Source of the DNA: Sphingomonas morindae
Lineage (GTDB): Bacteria > Pseudomonadota > Alphaproteobacteria > Sphingomonadales > Sphingomonadaceae
NCBI RefSeq assembly: GCF_023822065.1
Contig: NZ_CP084930.1
Span: 1 to 64,000, forward strand
Length of the DNA: 64,000 nucleotides
Direction of reading: 5' to 3'
Within the stretch, counting starts at the first letter, position 1; each line of letters starts with the position of its first letter. Below, one piece after another: positions 19,804 to 30,698 of this stretch. Below the pieces are notes generated by a model that saw only the letters and a list, made by a program, of their open reading frames with translations, made no database searches and had not been told where the DNA came from. The position numbers and the translations under genes are program-made.

Positions 19804-20493
19804 TCAGCGGCGGAACGGGTCCACCACGCCTTCGGGAAGGCTGTAGCTCGGCGCCGGACGATCCTCCTCGCCGGCGCTGCTGGGCAGGCGATGCGCGGCG
19901 TCGCGCTTGGCGCGCAGCTCCTCGAGCAGCGCCTCGCGGTCGCCGGGCAGGCGCTCGTCCACCGGCGCCTCGATCCCCGCCGCCTTGGCGGCCTTGGCGA
20001 TCGCGGAGTCGAGTTCGCGCTGCGAGCAGAGGCCGAGCGTCACCGGATCCTTGGGCGTGATGTTGGCGATGTTCCAGTGGCTGCGGTCGCGGATCGCCGA
20101 GATGGTGGTGCGGGTGGTGCCGATCAGCTTGCTGATCGCGCCGTCCGACACTTCGGGATGGTTGCGGATGATCCAGGCGATACCGTCGGGCTTGTCCTGC
20201 CGCTTGGAGACGGGCGTGTAGCGCGGCCCCTTGGTCCGGCGCTGCTGCTCCGGCCCCTTGGACATTTGCAGGCGGTAATTGGGATTGGCCTGGCCCTTCT
20301 CGATCTCCTCCATGCTCAGCTCATGCGCGCGCACGGGATCGCGCCCGGTCAGCTTGGTGCCCGCCGTGTCGTCGGCGATGGCCTGCACCTCGAGAATGTG
20401 GAGCCCGCAAAATTCCGCGATCTGCGGGAAACTGAGCGCGGTATTGTCGACCAGCCAGGCGGCGGTCGCATGGGGCATGAGCGGCTGGGCCAA
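19804..20493 (-). CDS. trcR: Cell-cycle transcriptional regulator TrcR (DUF1013), TTG start
   Basis: 229 residues. The protein matches the DUF1013/TrcR family: (L/M)AQPLMPHATAAWLVDNTALSF at the N-terminus, IAEFCGLHILEVQAIAD, then ISKLIGTTRTTISAIRDRSHWN, a helix-turn-helix-like segment, and LGLCSQRELD. Caulobacter TrcR binds RNA polymerase and helps transcribe cell-cycle genes, including those with GANTC sites. The start is taken as TTG at 20493, six bases after a GGGAGA ribosome-binding site. Family members begin with this AQPLMP-type sequence, and starting at the next ATG (MPHA) would remove five of those residues. The C-terminal ~40 residues are Pro/Glu-rich and variable. Confidence 0.92.
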   Translation of the reverse strand: MAQPLMPHATAAWLVDNTALSFPQIAEFCGLHILEVQAIADDTAGTKLTGRDPVRAHELSMEEIEKGQANPNYRLQMSKGPEQQRRTKGPRYTPVSKRQDKPDGIAWIIRNHPEVSDGAISKLIGTTRTTISAIRDRSHWNIANITPKDPVTLGLCSQRELDSAIAKAAKAAGIEAPVDERLPGDREALLEELRAKRDAAHRLPSSAGEEDRPAPSYSLPEGVVDPFRR

Positions 20494-20588
20494 GGATCTC
20501 TCCCGCAGATAAAGAAACGGCCGCCCCAACGCGGGAGCGGCCAGAGCATCGGCAGAGTGTAGGCATCGCCGCCGCCCGAGGCAAGCCT

Positions 20589-21221
20589 TTACGCCATCGG
20601 CACATGGCCGGGCCGGGCCGCGACCCGCGCCAGCCACGCGCGCACCGCCGGATAGTCGGCCAGCGCGAAGCCCGCCTCCTCGGCGACATGGGTATAGGCG
20701 TAGAGCACGATGTCGGCGAGGCTGAAGCCCTGCGGCAGCAGAAAGGCCTGGCGGGCGAGCTGCGCCTCCATCAGCGCCAGCGCCGCCGCGCCGCCGCTGC
20801 GCTTGGCCGGCAGCTGCGCCCGCCGCGCCGCGTCCAGCCCCGCCTCGCCGCCCGGCCCCAGCCGCCAGAAGCGCAGCGTCGCTATGTTGGGTTCATGCTG
20901 ATATTGCTCGAAGAACATCCAGCGCAGCGCATCGGCGCGGGCAAAGCCGTCGGTCGGGATCAGCCCCGCCTCGGGCGCCTGCTCGGCCAGATACCAGCAG
21001 GCCGCATTGCTCTCGGGCAGGAAGCGCGTGCCGATCTGCAACACGGGGATGCGGCCATTGGGGTTGATCTCGGCGAGGAAGCGCGGCGTCCGCGTCTCGC
21101 CGGCGCGAATGTCATAGCCGCGCCGCTCCAGCGCCGTTCCGGCATGCGCCGCCGTCAGCCGGATCTTGTAGCAATTGCCCGAGACCGGATCCTCGTGCAG
21201 GATCAGCGGATCTCCCGCCAC
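20589..21221 (-). CDS. Glutathione S-transferase family protein, GTG start
   Basis: 210 residues. The N-terminal thioredoxin-like domain has LILHEDPVSGNCYKIRLTAA, with the ISGN-like catalytic loop of bacterial GSTs, and the strand NPNGRIPVLQIG ending with the cis-Pro, followed by LPESNAACWYLAE for glutathione binding. The C-terminal helical domain includes FSLADIVLYAYTHVAEEAGF, the conserved N-capping/hydrophobic staple region. The GTG start (VAGDPLIL) is chosen: a GGAGG sequence sits at the end of the upstream oxidoreductase gene, seven bases before it, and no ATG is near. Coupled to the quinone oxidoreductase gene, it may detoxify electrophiles, but the substrate is unknown. Confidence 0.9.
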   Translation of the reverse strand: MAGDPLILHEDPVSGNCYKIRLTAAHAGTALERRGYDIRAGETRTPRFLAEINPNGRIPVLQIGTRFLPESNAACWYLAEQAPEAGLIPTDGFARADALRWMFFEQYQHEPNIATLRFWRLGPGGEAGLDAARRAQLPAKRSGGAAALALMEAQLARQAFLLPQGFSLADIVLYAYTHVAEEAGFALADYPAVRAWLARVAARPGHVPMA

Positions 21222-21223
21222 GA

Positions 21224-22234
21224 TCAGCCCTCCAGCGCCAGCACGATCTTGCCGACATGATCGCCGGCTTCCATCCGGCGATGCGCCGCCGCTGCCTCGG
21301 CGAAGGGGAAGACCTTGTCGATCACCGGCTTGAGCCGCCCGTCGGCGACCATCGGCCACACTTCGCGGGCGATCTCGTCGGCCAGCAGCGCCTTGAAGGT
21401 GGCGTCGCGCGCACGCAGCGTCGATCCGGTCAGCGTCAGCCGCCGCCGCATCACCAGCCCCATGTCGATCTCGGCGCGGTTGCCGCCCAGCTGCGCGATC
21501 GTGACATGGCGGCCATCCTCCGCCAGGCAGCGCAGGTTGCGCGCCACATAGTCGCCGCTCACCATGTCGAGCACGGCGGAGACCCCGCGCCCGTCGGTCA
21601 GCCGCTTCACCTCCTCCACGAAATCGGTCGTGCGGTAGTTGATCGCGTGGGTGGCGCCCAGCGTCAGCGCCTTGTGGCATTTCTCGTCGGAGCCGCAGGT
21701 GACGATCACGCGCAGCTCGAACAGCCGGCCGAGCAGGATCGCCATCACGCCGATGCCGCTTGTGCCGCCATGCACCAGCACCGCGTCGCCCTCGATCGTA
21801 TAGGCGCGCTCGAACAGATTGTGCCACACGGTGAACAGCGTCTCGGGCAGCGCGGCCGCCTCGATCAGGCTCAGCGCCTCGGGCACGGGCAGGCACTGGC
21901 CCACCGGCGCGGCGCAATATTCGGCATAGGCCCCGCCCGAGACCAGCGCGCACATCGGCTGCCCCAGCAGCGCCGAATCCACCCCCTCGCCCACCGCCAC
22001 CACGCGGCCGGCGCATTCCAGCCCGAGGATCGAGGGCGCGCCCGGCGGCGGCGGATAGGCGCCCTGGCGCTGCAGGATTTCGGGTCGGTTGATCCCGGCG
22101 GCGGCGACTTTGATGAGGCATTCGCCGGGCTTGGGCCGCGGCACCGGCCGGGTGACGGGCACCAGCACCTCGGGACCGCCCGCCTCCGCCGGATCATAGG
22201 CAAGCATCGTCTCGGGCAGTACGGACACTCTCAT
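21224..22234 (-). CDS. qor: NAD(P)H quinone oxidoreductase (zinc-independent MDR family)
   Basis: 336 residues. A medium-chain reductase: GroES-like N-terminal fold (ECLIKVAAAGINRPEILQRQG, SILGLECAGRVVAVGEG) and Rossmann domain with VLVHGGTSGIGVMAILLGRL for NADPH. No catalytic zinc cysteine pattern occurs, so it belongs to the quinone reductase/PIG3 branch that reduces quinones or enones. The stop codon and the GTG start of the GST gene are only two bases apart, indicating one operon for electrophile detoxification. Upstream lies a divergent DUF1192 gene (69 bases). Confidence 0.92.
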   Translation of the reverse strand: MRVSVLPETMLAYDPAEAGGPEVLVPVTRPVPRPKPGECLIKVAAAGINRPEILQRQGAYPPPPGAPSILGLECAGRVVAVGEGVDSALLGQPMCALVSGGAYAEYCAAPVGQCLPVPEALSLIEAAALPETLFTVWHNLFERAYTIEGDAVLVHGGTSGIGVMAILLGRLFELRVIVTCGSDEKCHKALTLGATHAINYRTTDFVEEVKRLTDGRGVSAVLDMVSGDYVARNLRCLAEDGRHVTIAQLGGNRAEIDMGLVMRRRLTLTGSTLRARDATFKALLADEIAREVWPMVADGRLKPVIDKVFPFAEAAAAHRRMEAGDHVGKIVLALEG

Positions 22235-22303
22235 CCCCCAATCTTATACGCGCCGGCGCAGCGCCTTATTGACAGGCCGCTCCGGGCGGTCAACCATAAC
22301 CCG

Positions 22304-22501
22304 ATGGACGGTGACGACAGCCTTCCCCGCGCCCGCCACGATCCGCTCGCGCTGCTCGCGAGCCAGGATCTCGGGCTGCTTTCCGTAGAGGAATTGCACG
22401 CGCGGATCGCCGCCCTGCAGGCCGAAGTGGCGCGTACTACCACCCAAGTCGAACACGCCGTTAATACCCGCGCAACCGCAGACGCTTTATTCCGGAGATG
22501 A
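22304..22501 (+). CDS. DUF1192 family small protein
   Basis: 65 residues. It is acidic and Arg-rich at the N-terminus, then has LGLLSVEELHARIAALQAEVAR, an amphipathic helix typical of the DUF1192 family, and the conserved C-terminal tail ADALFRR (family form ADALF/FK). The ATG used gives the exact family length. Function is not known; it is nearly universal in alphaproteobacteria and is often near quinone reductase genes, as here (divergent). It precedes clpA by 134 bases. Confidence 0.85.
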   Translation: MDGDDSLPRARHDPLALLASQDLGLLSVEELHARIAALQAEVARTTTQVEHAVNTRATADALFRR

Positions 22502-22556
22502 GGATAGCCCGCTCGGCGCGCGGCAGACGCTTCGAGCCGGACGCCGGGCGGGCAAC

Positions 22557-22586
22557 CTTGATCGGACGGGCGGGCGACCCGACATT
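22557..22586 (+). promoter_or_regulatory. Heat-shock (RpoH)-like promoter before clpA
   Basis: CTTGATC (22557-22563) is followed after 14 bases by CCCGACATT (22578-22586), resembling the sigma-32 consensus CTTGAAA-N13/14-CCCCATNT. It lies about 50 bases before the clpA ATG. Chance similarity is possible. Confidence 0.4.
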
Positions 22587-22635
22587 GGTCGGGCGCAGGG
22601 CCCATCCGGTCGGCCATGTGCCTAGGAGTTGATAC

Positions 22636-24948
22636 ATGCCTTCATTCGCCCGTGAGCTGGAGACCACCCTGCACAACGCGCTCGGCGCCGCCAGCGCGCG
22701 CCGCCACGAATATGCGACGCTGGAGCATCTGCTCCTCGCGCTGATCGGGGACGAGCATGCCGCGCAGGTGATGGCCGGCTGCGGCGTGGAGCTGAGCGAG
22801 CTGCGCGACGCGGTAACCACCTATCTCGATTCCGAACTCGATGCGTTGAAGACCGACGCCGAGACGGATCCCTCCCCCACCAGCGGTTTCCAGCGCGTGA
22901 TCCAGCGCGCCATCCTGCATGTGCAATCCTCCGGCCGCGAGGAGGTGACGGGCGCCAACGTGCTCGTCGCGCTCTTCTCGGAGCGGGAAAGCTATGCGGT
23001 CTATTTCCTGCAGCAGCAGGATATGACGAGGCTCGATGCCGTCAGCTTCATCAGCCATGGCATCGGTAAGGGCGGCCAGCCGCAGGAGGCGCGCGAGGTG
23101 AAAGGGCAGGAGGAAGAGAAGCAGCAGAAGTCCGACGCCAAGTCGAAGGGCGACAGCGCTCTCAAGCAGTTCACGGTCAATCTCAACGACAAGGCCAAGG
23201 ACGGCAAGGTCGATCCGCTGATCGGCCGCACCGCCGAGGTGGATCGCACCATCCAGATCCTGTGCCGCCGCTCCAAGAACAACCCGCTCTATGTGGGCGA
23301 TCCGGGCGTCGGCAAGACGGCGATCGCCGAGGGCCTGGCGCGCAAGATCATCCATGGCGAGGTGCCCGAAGTCCTCAAGGAAGCCGTGATCTACTCGCTC
23401 GACATGGGGGCGCTGCTCGCCGGCACCCGCTATCGCGGCGATTTCGAGGAGCGGCTGAAGCAGGTCGTGTCCGAGCTTGAGAAGCTGCCGCACGCGGTGC
23501 TCTTCATCGACGAGATCCACACGGTGATCGGCGCGGGCGCCACCTCGGGCGGCGCGATGGATGCGTCCAACCTGCTCAAGCCGGCGCTGTCGGGCGGCCA
23601 GATCCGCTGCATCGGCTCCACCACCTACAAGGAATTCCGCAACCATTTCGAGAAGGACCGGGCGCTGCTCCGGCGCTTCCAGAAGATCGACGTGAACGAG
23701 CCCTCGGTCGAGGACACGATCAAGATCGTCACCGGCCTGCGGCCGTCCTTCGAGGCGCATCACCACATCAAATATACCAGCGACGCGATCAAGTCGGCGG
23801 TCGAGCTGTCGGCGCGCTACATCAACGATCGCAAGCTGCCCGACAAGGCGATCGACGTGATCGACGAGGCCGGGGCGATGCAGATGCTGCTGCCCGAAAA
23901 TCGTCGCCGCAAGGTGATCGGCACGCGCGAGGTGGAGGCGGTGATCGCCACCATGGCGCGCATCCCGCCGAAATCCGTGTCCAGCGACGACAAGAAGGTG
24001 CTCGAAACGCTCGAGACCGATCTCAAGCGCGTCGTGTTCGGCCAGGATAAGGCGATCGAGGTGCTGTCCTCGGCGATCAAGCTCAGCCGCGCCGGCCTGC
24101 GCGAGCCCAACAAGCCGATCGGCAACTATCTCTTCTCCGGCCCCACCGGCGTCGGCAAGACGGAGGTGGCCCGGCAGCTCGCGGAGATCCTGGGCATTCC
24201 GCTCCAGCGGTTCGACATGTCGGAATATATGGAGCGCCACTCGGTCAGCCGGCTGATCGGCGCGCCTCCGGGCTATGTCGGCTATGATCAGGGCGGCCTG
24301 CTCACCGACGCGGTCGATCAGAACCCGCATTCGGTGCTGCTGCTCGACGAGATCGAGAAGGCGCATCCCGATCTGTTCAACATCCTCCTGCAGGTGATGG
24401 ACAATGGGAAGCTCACCGATCACCACGGCAAGACGGTGGATTTCCGCAACACCATCCTCATCATGACGACCAATGCCGGCGCCTCGGACATGGCGCGCGA
24501 AACGGTCGGCTTCGGCACCCTCACCCGCGAGGGCGAGGATGAGGAAGCGGTGAAGAAGATGTTCACGCCGGAATTCCGCAACCGGCTCGATGCCATCGTG
24601 CCCTTCGGCTATCTGCCGACGCAGGTCGTCGCCCGCGTCGTCGACAAGTTCGTGCTCCAGCTCGAACTGCAGCTCGCCGATCGCGACGTGCACATCGTGC
24701 TCGAGGAGGAGGCGCGCGACTGGCTGACCACCAAGGGCTATGACAAGCTCTATGGCGCGCGCCCCATGGGCCGGCTCATCCAGGAGAAGATCAAGCAGCC
24801 GCTCGCGGAGGAACTGCTCTTCGGCAAGCTCGTCCATGGTGGCGAGGTGCGGGTCAAGCTCAAGGACGACGCGCTCGCCTTCGAGATCACCCCGGCCGCC
24901 CCGCGCGGCGGCAAGGGCAAGGCCAAGGGCACCAAGGTCAAGGTCTGA
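22636..24948 (+). CDS. clpA: ATP-dependent Clp protease ATP-binding subunit ClpA
   Basis: 770 residues. The Clp N-domain (1-145) has LHNALGAASARRHEYATLEHLLLALI. AAA+ domain 1 has Walker A GDPGVGKTAIAEGLA and Walker B VLFIDEIH. AAA+ domain 2 has GPTGVGKTEVARQLA and VLLLDEIEKAHPDLFNILLQ. There is no ClpB middle coiled-coil insert, which makes it ClpA. The putative ClpP-contact loop reads ETVGFGTL instead of the E. coli IGL sequence. ClpA unfolds substrates and feeds them to ClpP; with ClpS it degrades N-degron proteins. clpS, often adjacent, is not next to it here. A Shine-Dalgarno AGGAG precedes the ATG. Confidence 0.97.
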   Translation: MPSFARELETTLHNALGAASARRHEYATLEHLLLALIGDEHAAQVMAGCGVELSELRDAVTTYLDSELDALKTDAETDPSPTSGFQRVIQRAILHVQSSGREEVTGANVLVALFSERESYAVYFLQQQDMTRLDAVSFISHGIGKGGQPQEAREVKGQEEEKQQKSDAKSKGDSALKQFTVNLNDKAKDGKVDPLIGRTAEVDRTIQILCRRSKNNPLYVGDPGVGKTAIAEGLARKIIHGEVPEVLKEAVIYSLDMGALLAGTRYRGDFEERLKQVVSELEKLPHAVLFIDEIHTVIGAGATSGGAMDASNLLKPALSGGQIRCIGSTTYKEFRNHFEKDRALLRRFQKIDVNEPSVEDTIKIVTGLRPSFEAHHHIKYTSDAIKSAVELSARYINDRKLPDKAIDVIDEAGAMQMLLPENRRRKVIGTREVEAVIATMARIPPKSVSSDDKKVLETLETDLKRVVFGQDKAIEVLSSAIKLSRAGLREPNKPIGNYLFSGPTGVGKTEVARQLAEILGIPLQRFDMSEYMERHSVSRLIGAPPGYVGYDQGGLLTDAVDQNPHSVLLLDEIEKAHPDLFNILLQVMDNGKLTDHHGKTVDFRNTILIMTTNAGASDMARETVGFGTLTREGEDEEAVKKMFTPEFRNRLDAIVPFGYLPTQVVARVVDKFVLQLELQLADRDVHIVLEEEARDWLTTKGYDKLYGARPMGRLIQEKIKQPLAEELLFGKLVHGGEVRVKLKDDALAFEITPAAPRGGKGKAKGTKVKV

Positions 24949-24971
24949 TCCGCGTCCGATCGCGGCATGAA

Positions 24972-25004
24972 AAAGGCCGGGTGGCGACACCCGGCCTTTC
25001 TTTT
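24972..25004 (+). terminator. Intrinsic terminator between clpA and lolD
   Basis: AAAGGCCGGGT pairs with ACCCGGCCTTT across a six-base loop and is followed by CTTTT. A-rich bases on the left side allow it to act in both directions for the convergent clpA and lolD genes. Confidence 0.88.
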
Positions 25005-25021
25005 CGCCCGCTGCCGCCGCG

Positions 25022-25699
25022 TCACAGCAGCGCCAGCCGGCCCTCGTGCAGCCGCACCACGCGATCCATGCGGGCGGCGAGCCGCTCATTGTGCGTCGCC
25101 ACCAGCGCGGCCGAGCCTTCGCCGCGCACCAGCCGCAGAAATTCGCCCAGCACCTTGTCGGCGGTCGCCTCGTCGAGATTGCCGGTCGGCTCGTCCGCCA
25201 GCACCAGCATCGGCCGGTTGGCGAGCGCGCGCGCCACGGCCACGCGCTGCTGCTCGCCGCCCGACAATTTGCTGGGCCGATGGTCCAGCCGGCCCGCCAG
25301 GCCGAGCGTGCCGAGCAGGCCGCGGGCGCGGGCCAGCGCCGGCTCGGGCCGCGCGCCGGCGATCAGCTGCGGCAGCACCACATTCTCCTCGGCGGTGAAA
25401 TCCGGCAGGAGATGATGGAATTGGTAGACGAAGCCGAGCCGCTCGCGGCGCACCCGCGTGCGGCCAAAGGCATCGAGCTGCGCCACCTCCTCGCCCGCGA
25501 TCCGGATCGATCCCTCGAAGCCGCCCTCGAGCAGCCCGATCGCCTGCAACATGGTCGATTTGCCCGAGCCCGAGGCGCCCAGCAGCGCGACGATCTCGCC
25601 CGGCGCGACGGCGAGGTCGACGCCGCGCAGCACGTCGATCACCGTGCCCGCCTGCGCATAGGAGCGCGTCAGCCCGGCGACGGCCAGCACCTCATTCAT
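25022..25699 (-). CDS. lolD: Lipoprotein-releasing system ATPase
   Basis: 225 residues. ABC ATPase with Walker [11 protein letters not shown]-loop [18 protein letters not shown] (the QFHHLLP form is characteristic of LolD), signature [15 protein letters not shown] and Walker [13 protein letters not shown]. It powers extraction of mature lipoproteins from the inner membrane. Its gene overlaps the permease gene by eight bases on the minus strand, so it is translated with it. Confidence 0.95.
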   Translation of the reverse strand: MNEVLAVAGLTRSYAQAGTVIDVLRGVDLAVAPGEIVALLGASGSGKSTMLQAIGLLEGGFEGSIRIAGEEVAQLDAFGRTRVRRERLGFVYQFHHLLPDFTAEENVVLPQLIAGARPEPALARARGLLGTLGLAGRLDHRPSKLSGGEQQRVAVARALANRPMLVLADEPTGNLDEATADKVLGEFLRLVRGEGSAALVATHNERLAARMDRVVRLHEGRLALL

Positions 25700-26939
25700 A
25701 GCGCAGCACCTGCACCGGATCGGTGCTCGCCGCCTTGAGCGCGGGATAGAGGGTGGCGAGGAAGGCGAACACCAAAGTCATCACCACGATCGCCGTCACC
25801 TCGACGGGATCGACGCGCGAGGGCAAGGTGGTGAGCACGCGGATCGAGGGATCCCACAGGTCCTCGCCCGTGATCGCCTGCACCACATCCACCACATTCT
25901 GCCGGAAATAGAGGAAGATGGTGGCAAGAACCGCGCCCGCCCCGATGCCCAGCACGCCGATCGTCACCCCCACCGTCATGAAGATGCGGATCAGCGCCCC
26001 CCGGCTCGCACCCATGGTGCGCAAAATCGCGATGTCGCGCGTCTTGGCGCGCACCAGCATGATCAGCGACGAGAGGATGTTGAACACCGCGACCAGGATG
26101 ATGATGGAGAGCACCACGAACATGGTCACGCGCTCCACCGCCAGCGCCTGGAAGAGCGAGGCGTTCATCTGCCGCCAGTCCACCAGCACGCCATGGCCCG
26201 CCACCTTGGGCGCGAGCGGCGCGAGGATCTGCCCCACGCGGTCCGGATTGCTGGTGCGGAGTTCGATCATCCCCACCGCATCGCCCAGCAGCAGCAATTG
26301 CTGTGCGTCGCCCAGCGGCATCACCACATAGGCCTTGTCGAAATCGAAGATGCCGATCTCGAAGATCGCGCCCACCTCATAGTTCACGATCCGCGGCGCG
26401 GTGCCGAACGGCGTCGCCTGGCCCGAAAGATTGACGACGCTGAGGCTGTCGCCCACGGTCAGGCCCAGCGCCTGGGCGAGGCCCGAGCCGATCGCCACCC
26501 GGTTGGAGCCCGGCGTCACCGCCGCGAGGCTGCCCTGCTTGACGAGCCGGCCGATCGCGTCGCGCATGTCGGGCAGCCGCATGCCGCGCACCAGCACCGG
26601 CTCCACCCGGCCCTCCACCGTCGCCGCCAGCGGCTGCTCGACCAGCGGGATCGCCGAGGTCACGCCCGGCGTGCGCTGCGCCTCGCGCACCAGGTCGCGC
26701 CAGTCGCGCAGCCCCTGCCCCGCATAGCCCTGGATCACGGCATGGCCGTTGAGCCCCACGATCTTGTCGAACAGCTCGGCGCGAAAGCCGTTCATCACGC
26801 TCATCACCACGATCAGCGCGGCGACGCCCAGCGCCACCGCCACCAGGCTGATCGAGGCGACGAGGAAGATGAAGGCCTCGCCGCGGCCGGGCAGAAGGTA
26901 GCGCTTGGCCACCATCCGCTCATAGCGGTTGAGGATCAC
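25692..26939 (-). CDS. lolC: Lipoprotein-releasing ABC transporter permease (LolC/LolE family)
   Basis: 415 residues, four transmembrane helices (about 25-48 and three at 270-400) around a large periplasmic domain. The start reads [27 protein letters not shown], the FxxxARRYL-type N-terminus of LolC/E, and the end has the MacB-like FtsX domain. As usual in alphaproteobacteria there is only one LolC/E gene, so the permease is probably a homodimer. Start codon is GTG, overlapping the proS stop (GTGA). It is in one transcription unit proS-lolC-lolD. Confidence 0.93.
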   Translation of the reverse strand: MILNRYERMVAKRYLLPGRGEAFIFLVASISLVAVALGVAALIVVMSVMNGFRAELFDKIVGLNGHAVIQGYAGQGLRDWRDLVREAQRTPGVTSAIPLVEQPLAATVEGRVEPVLVRGMRLPDMRDAIGRLVKQGSLAAVTPGSNRVAIGSGLAQALGLTVGDSLSVVNLSGQATPFGTAPRIVNYEVGAIFEIGIFDFDKAYVVMPLGDAQQLLLLGDAVGMIELRTSNPDRVGQILAPLAPKVAGHGVLVDWRQMNASLFQALAVERVTMFVVLSIIILVAVFNILSSLIMLVRAKTRDIAILRTMGASRGALIRIFMTVGVTIGVLGIGAGAVLATIFLYFRQNVVDVVQAITGEDLWDPSIRVLTTLPSRVDPVEVTAIVVMTLVFAFLATLYPALKAASTDPVQVLRYE

Positions 26940-28255
26940 CGGCCGGACACCCGCGCCAGCGCCTCCTCGGGGGAGAGCTCCTGCTTCTCGCCCGTGGCGC
27001 GGCGCTTCACCTCCACCACGCCGCGCGCCACGCCCTTGGGGCCGATCACGATCTGCCAGGGCAGGCCGATCAGATCCATGGTCGCGAACTTGGCGCCGCC
27101 GCGCTCGTCGCGATCGTCGTACAGCGTCTCGATCCCCGCCGCGGTGAGCCGCGCATAGAGATCCTCGGCGAGCGCGACGCAGCCGGGATCGTCGGCGCGC
27201 AGCGTGATCAGCCCCACCCGATAGGGCGCCACCGCATCCGGCCAGATGATCCCCGCCTCGTCATGGCTGGCCTCGATGATCGCGCCGACCAGCCGCGAGA
27301 CGCCGATGCCATAGCTGCCCATGTGCGGCACCACGTCCGATCCGTCGCGCGCCTGCACGCTCAGCTTCATCGCCGCCGAATATTTGGTGCCGAAATAGAA
27401 GATATGCCCCACCTCGACACCCCGCGACTGGCGCAGCGCCGCGCCCGCCTCGGCCTCGCGGGCGGGGTCGCGCTTCTCGTCGGTGGCGGCATAATCGGCG
27501 GTGTAGCTCGAGACGATCGCCTGCAATCCCCCGACATCCTCGAAATCGACCGCGGACAGCGCCGCCGGCCGCTCCCAGTTGCTGTGGTAGAAGACGTCGC
27601 TCTCGCCGGTGGGGGCGAGCACGATGAATTCGTGGCTGAGATCGCCGCCGATCGGGCCGGTATCCGCCTGCATCGGAATGGCGCGCAGGCCCATCCGCGC
27701 GAAGGTGTTGAGATAGGCGACGAACATGCGGTTGTAGCTGTGCCGCGCCCCGGCTTCGTCGAGATCGAAGCTATAGGCGTCCTTCATCAGGAACTCGCGC
27801 CCGCGCATCACGCCAAAGCGCGGCCGCACCTCGTCGCGGAACTTCCACTGGATATGGTAGAGGATGCGCGGCAGATCGCGATAGGAGCGCGCGGCGTCGC
27901 GGAACAGCGCCGTCACCATCTCCTCATTGGTCGGCCCGTACAGCATCTCGCGCTCGTGCCGGTCACGGATGCGCAGCATCTCCGGGCCATAGGCGTCATA
28001 GCGGCCGCTCTCGCGCCACAGCTCGGCGGATTGCAGCGTGGGCATCAGCAATTCCACCGCGCCCGCGCGATCCTGCTCCTCGCGCACGATCCGCTCGATC
28101 TTGCGCAGCACGCGCAGCCCCAGCGGCAGCCAGGCATAGATGCCGGCCGCGGTCTGCCGCACCAGCCCGGCGCGCAGCATCAATTTGTGGCTGACGATCT
28201 GCGCGTCCGCGGGGCTCTCCTTGGAGACGGGCAGAAGATAGCGGGACAGGCGCAT
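26936..28255 (-). CDS. proS: Prolyl-tRNA synthetase, short form
   Basis: 439 residues. It charges tRNA-Pro. Class II motif 2 appears as [28 protein letters not shown] and motif 3 as [18 protein letters not shown]; the anticodon-binding domain is at the end. Length and direct continuity between motifs 2 and 3 show that the Ala-editing insertion of E. coli-type ProS is absent, as known for alphaproteobacterial enzymes. The ATG of [13 protein letters not shown] gives the canonical N-terminus; the longer frame upstream is not conserved-looking. It is the first gene of the proS-lolC-lolD unit. Confidence 0.96.
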   Translation of the reverse strand: MRLSRYLLPVSKESPADAQIVSHKLMLRAGLVRQTAAGIYAWLPLGLRVLRKIERIVREEQDRAGAVELLMPTLQSAELWRESGRYDAYGPEMLRIRDRHEREMLYGPTNEEMVTALFRDAARSYRDLPRILYHIQWKFRDEVRPRFGVMRGREFLMKDAYSFDLDEAGARHSYNRMFVAYLNTFARMGLRAIPMQADTGPIGGDLSHEFIVLAPTGESDVFYHSNWERPAALSAVDFEDVGGLQAIVSSYTADYAATDEKRDPAREAEAGAALRQSRGVEVGHIFYFGTKYSAAMKLSVQARDGSDVVPHMGSYGIGVSRLVGAIIEASHDEAGIIWPDAVAPYRVGLITLRADDPGCVALAEDLYARLTAAGIETLYDDRDERGGAKFATMDLIGLPWQIVIGPKGVARGVVEVKRRATGEKQELSPEEALARVSGR

Positions 28256-28738
28256 GGACAATCCGGGTTGGCGCGCGCGGCGCGGGAACATGCCTGCTCC
28301 TATGGCCATGGCGCGCCGCACGCAACCTCGCCGCCGGTGTTGCGCATTCATCACAGCTTCAGCTGATTTGGATGGCGCGCATGAAATCCAGTGGAAATGA
28401 ACCGTAACGGCGATTACACGGAATGCACGAACGATGGTTTCGAGGCCGCGGTTCGGGGAGGGCGACGCCCGGGAGACTGCTAGGGGGGCAGCACCGGGAC
28501 GGCGCCGAAAATGGGGGCTGACGAGCGATCGTCACGCGGGCGCCCGGGTCGCAAGGCCCGGGCGTTCGGCGTTTGGGGCCAGGTCCGCCCGCGCCCGCCC
28601 GGTGCGCCACCACCCGGCCCCTCCTGTCGCGCAATACGGTATGGCACAAAGCACGCGCGGGCACCGGTGCACCGGCGCCGCGACCGGCCGCCGCCCCTTT
28701 CGCCGCGTCATGCGTTGAGCGCGCGAAGGAGACCCGTC
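28256..28738. other. Long intergenic region between proS and a small proline-rich gene
   Basis: 483 bases without a credible gene; promoters for proS (minus) and the small gene (plus) must lie here. The stretch 28340-28440 is relatively AT-rich. A perfect 8-bp stem CGCCCGGG/CCCGGGCG with loop TCGCAAGG occurs at 28541-28564. A minus-strand pair CGAAC-N17-CGTT near 28430-28455 loosely resembles an EcfG general-stress promoter, but it deviates at the first base. Nothing else stands out. Confidence 0.5.
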
Positions 28739-28873
28739 ATGGCCACCCAACCCCCGTCCGATCCCGTCGATCTGCCCATCGACGAACCCGTGCCCACGCC
28801 CGTCGATCCGCCGATCGTCACCCCCGCCGATCCGCCCGCCCAGCCGAGCGAGCCGCCCCCCGCCCAAAGCTGA
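28739..28873 (+). CDS. 44-residue proline/aspartate-rich small protein
   Basis: The ATG is preceded at seven bases by GAAGGAGA, the strongest ribosome-binding site in this part of the window. The product is acidic with repeated P-x-D/E-x-P units (DPVDLP, DEPVPTP, VDPPIV, ADPPAQP, SEPPP). It has no signal peptide and no aromatic residues except none seen, so it should be intrinsically disordered. A longer frame exists upstream, but it looks random and lacks a ribosome-binding site. The function is unknown. It converges on pyrG (56 bases between stops). Confidence 0.65.
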   Translation: MATQPPSDPVDLPIDEPVPTPVDPPIVTPADPPAQPSEPPPAQS

Positions 28874-28929
28874 GGCCCACGCCGTCCGGCCCCGCCGCCC
28901 GCACCCGCGCGCGCGAGGCCGGGACGGCC

Positions 28930-30579
<1,650 letters not shown>

Positions 30580-30698
30580 TTAGCGGGAGGAATCGGGAAA
30601 GGGCAAGCGCGCGACTCAGCCGCCGGCGAAGCTTGTGCCGCGCGGCCGACGAATGGAGCGCGCGCGCCCGGCGGACGAGGCCGGACGGGCGCCGGACC

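Noticed and set aside
22642-25089. An 815-residue antisense frame over clpA
   Set aside because: Mirror of the ClpA codons; no motif and no ribosome-binding site.
28428-28456. EcfG-like promoter (CGAAC-N17-CGTT) on the minus strand
   Set aside because: The first position deviates from GGAAC and it is ~170 bases from proS; judged chance.
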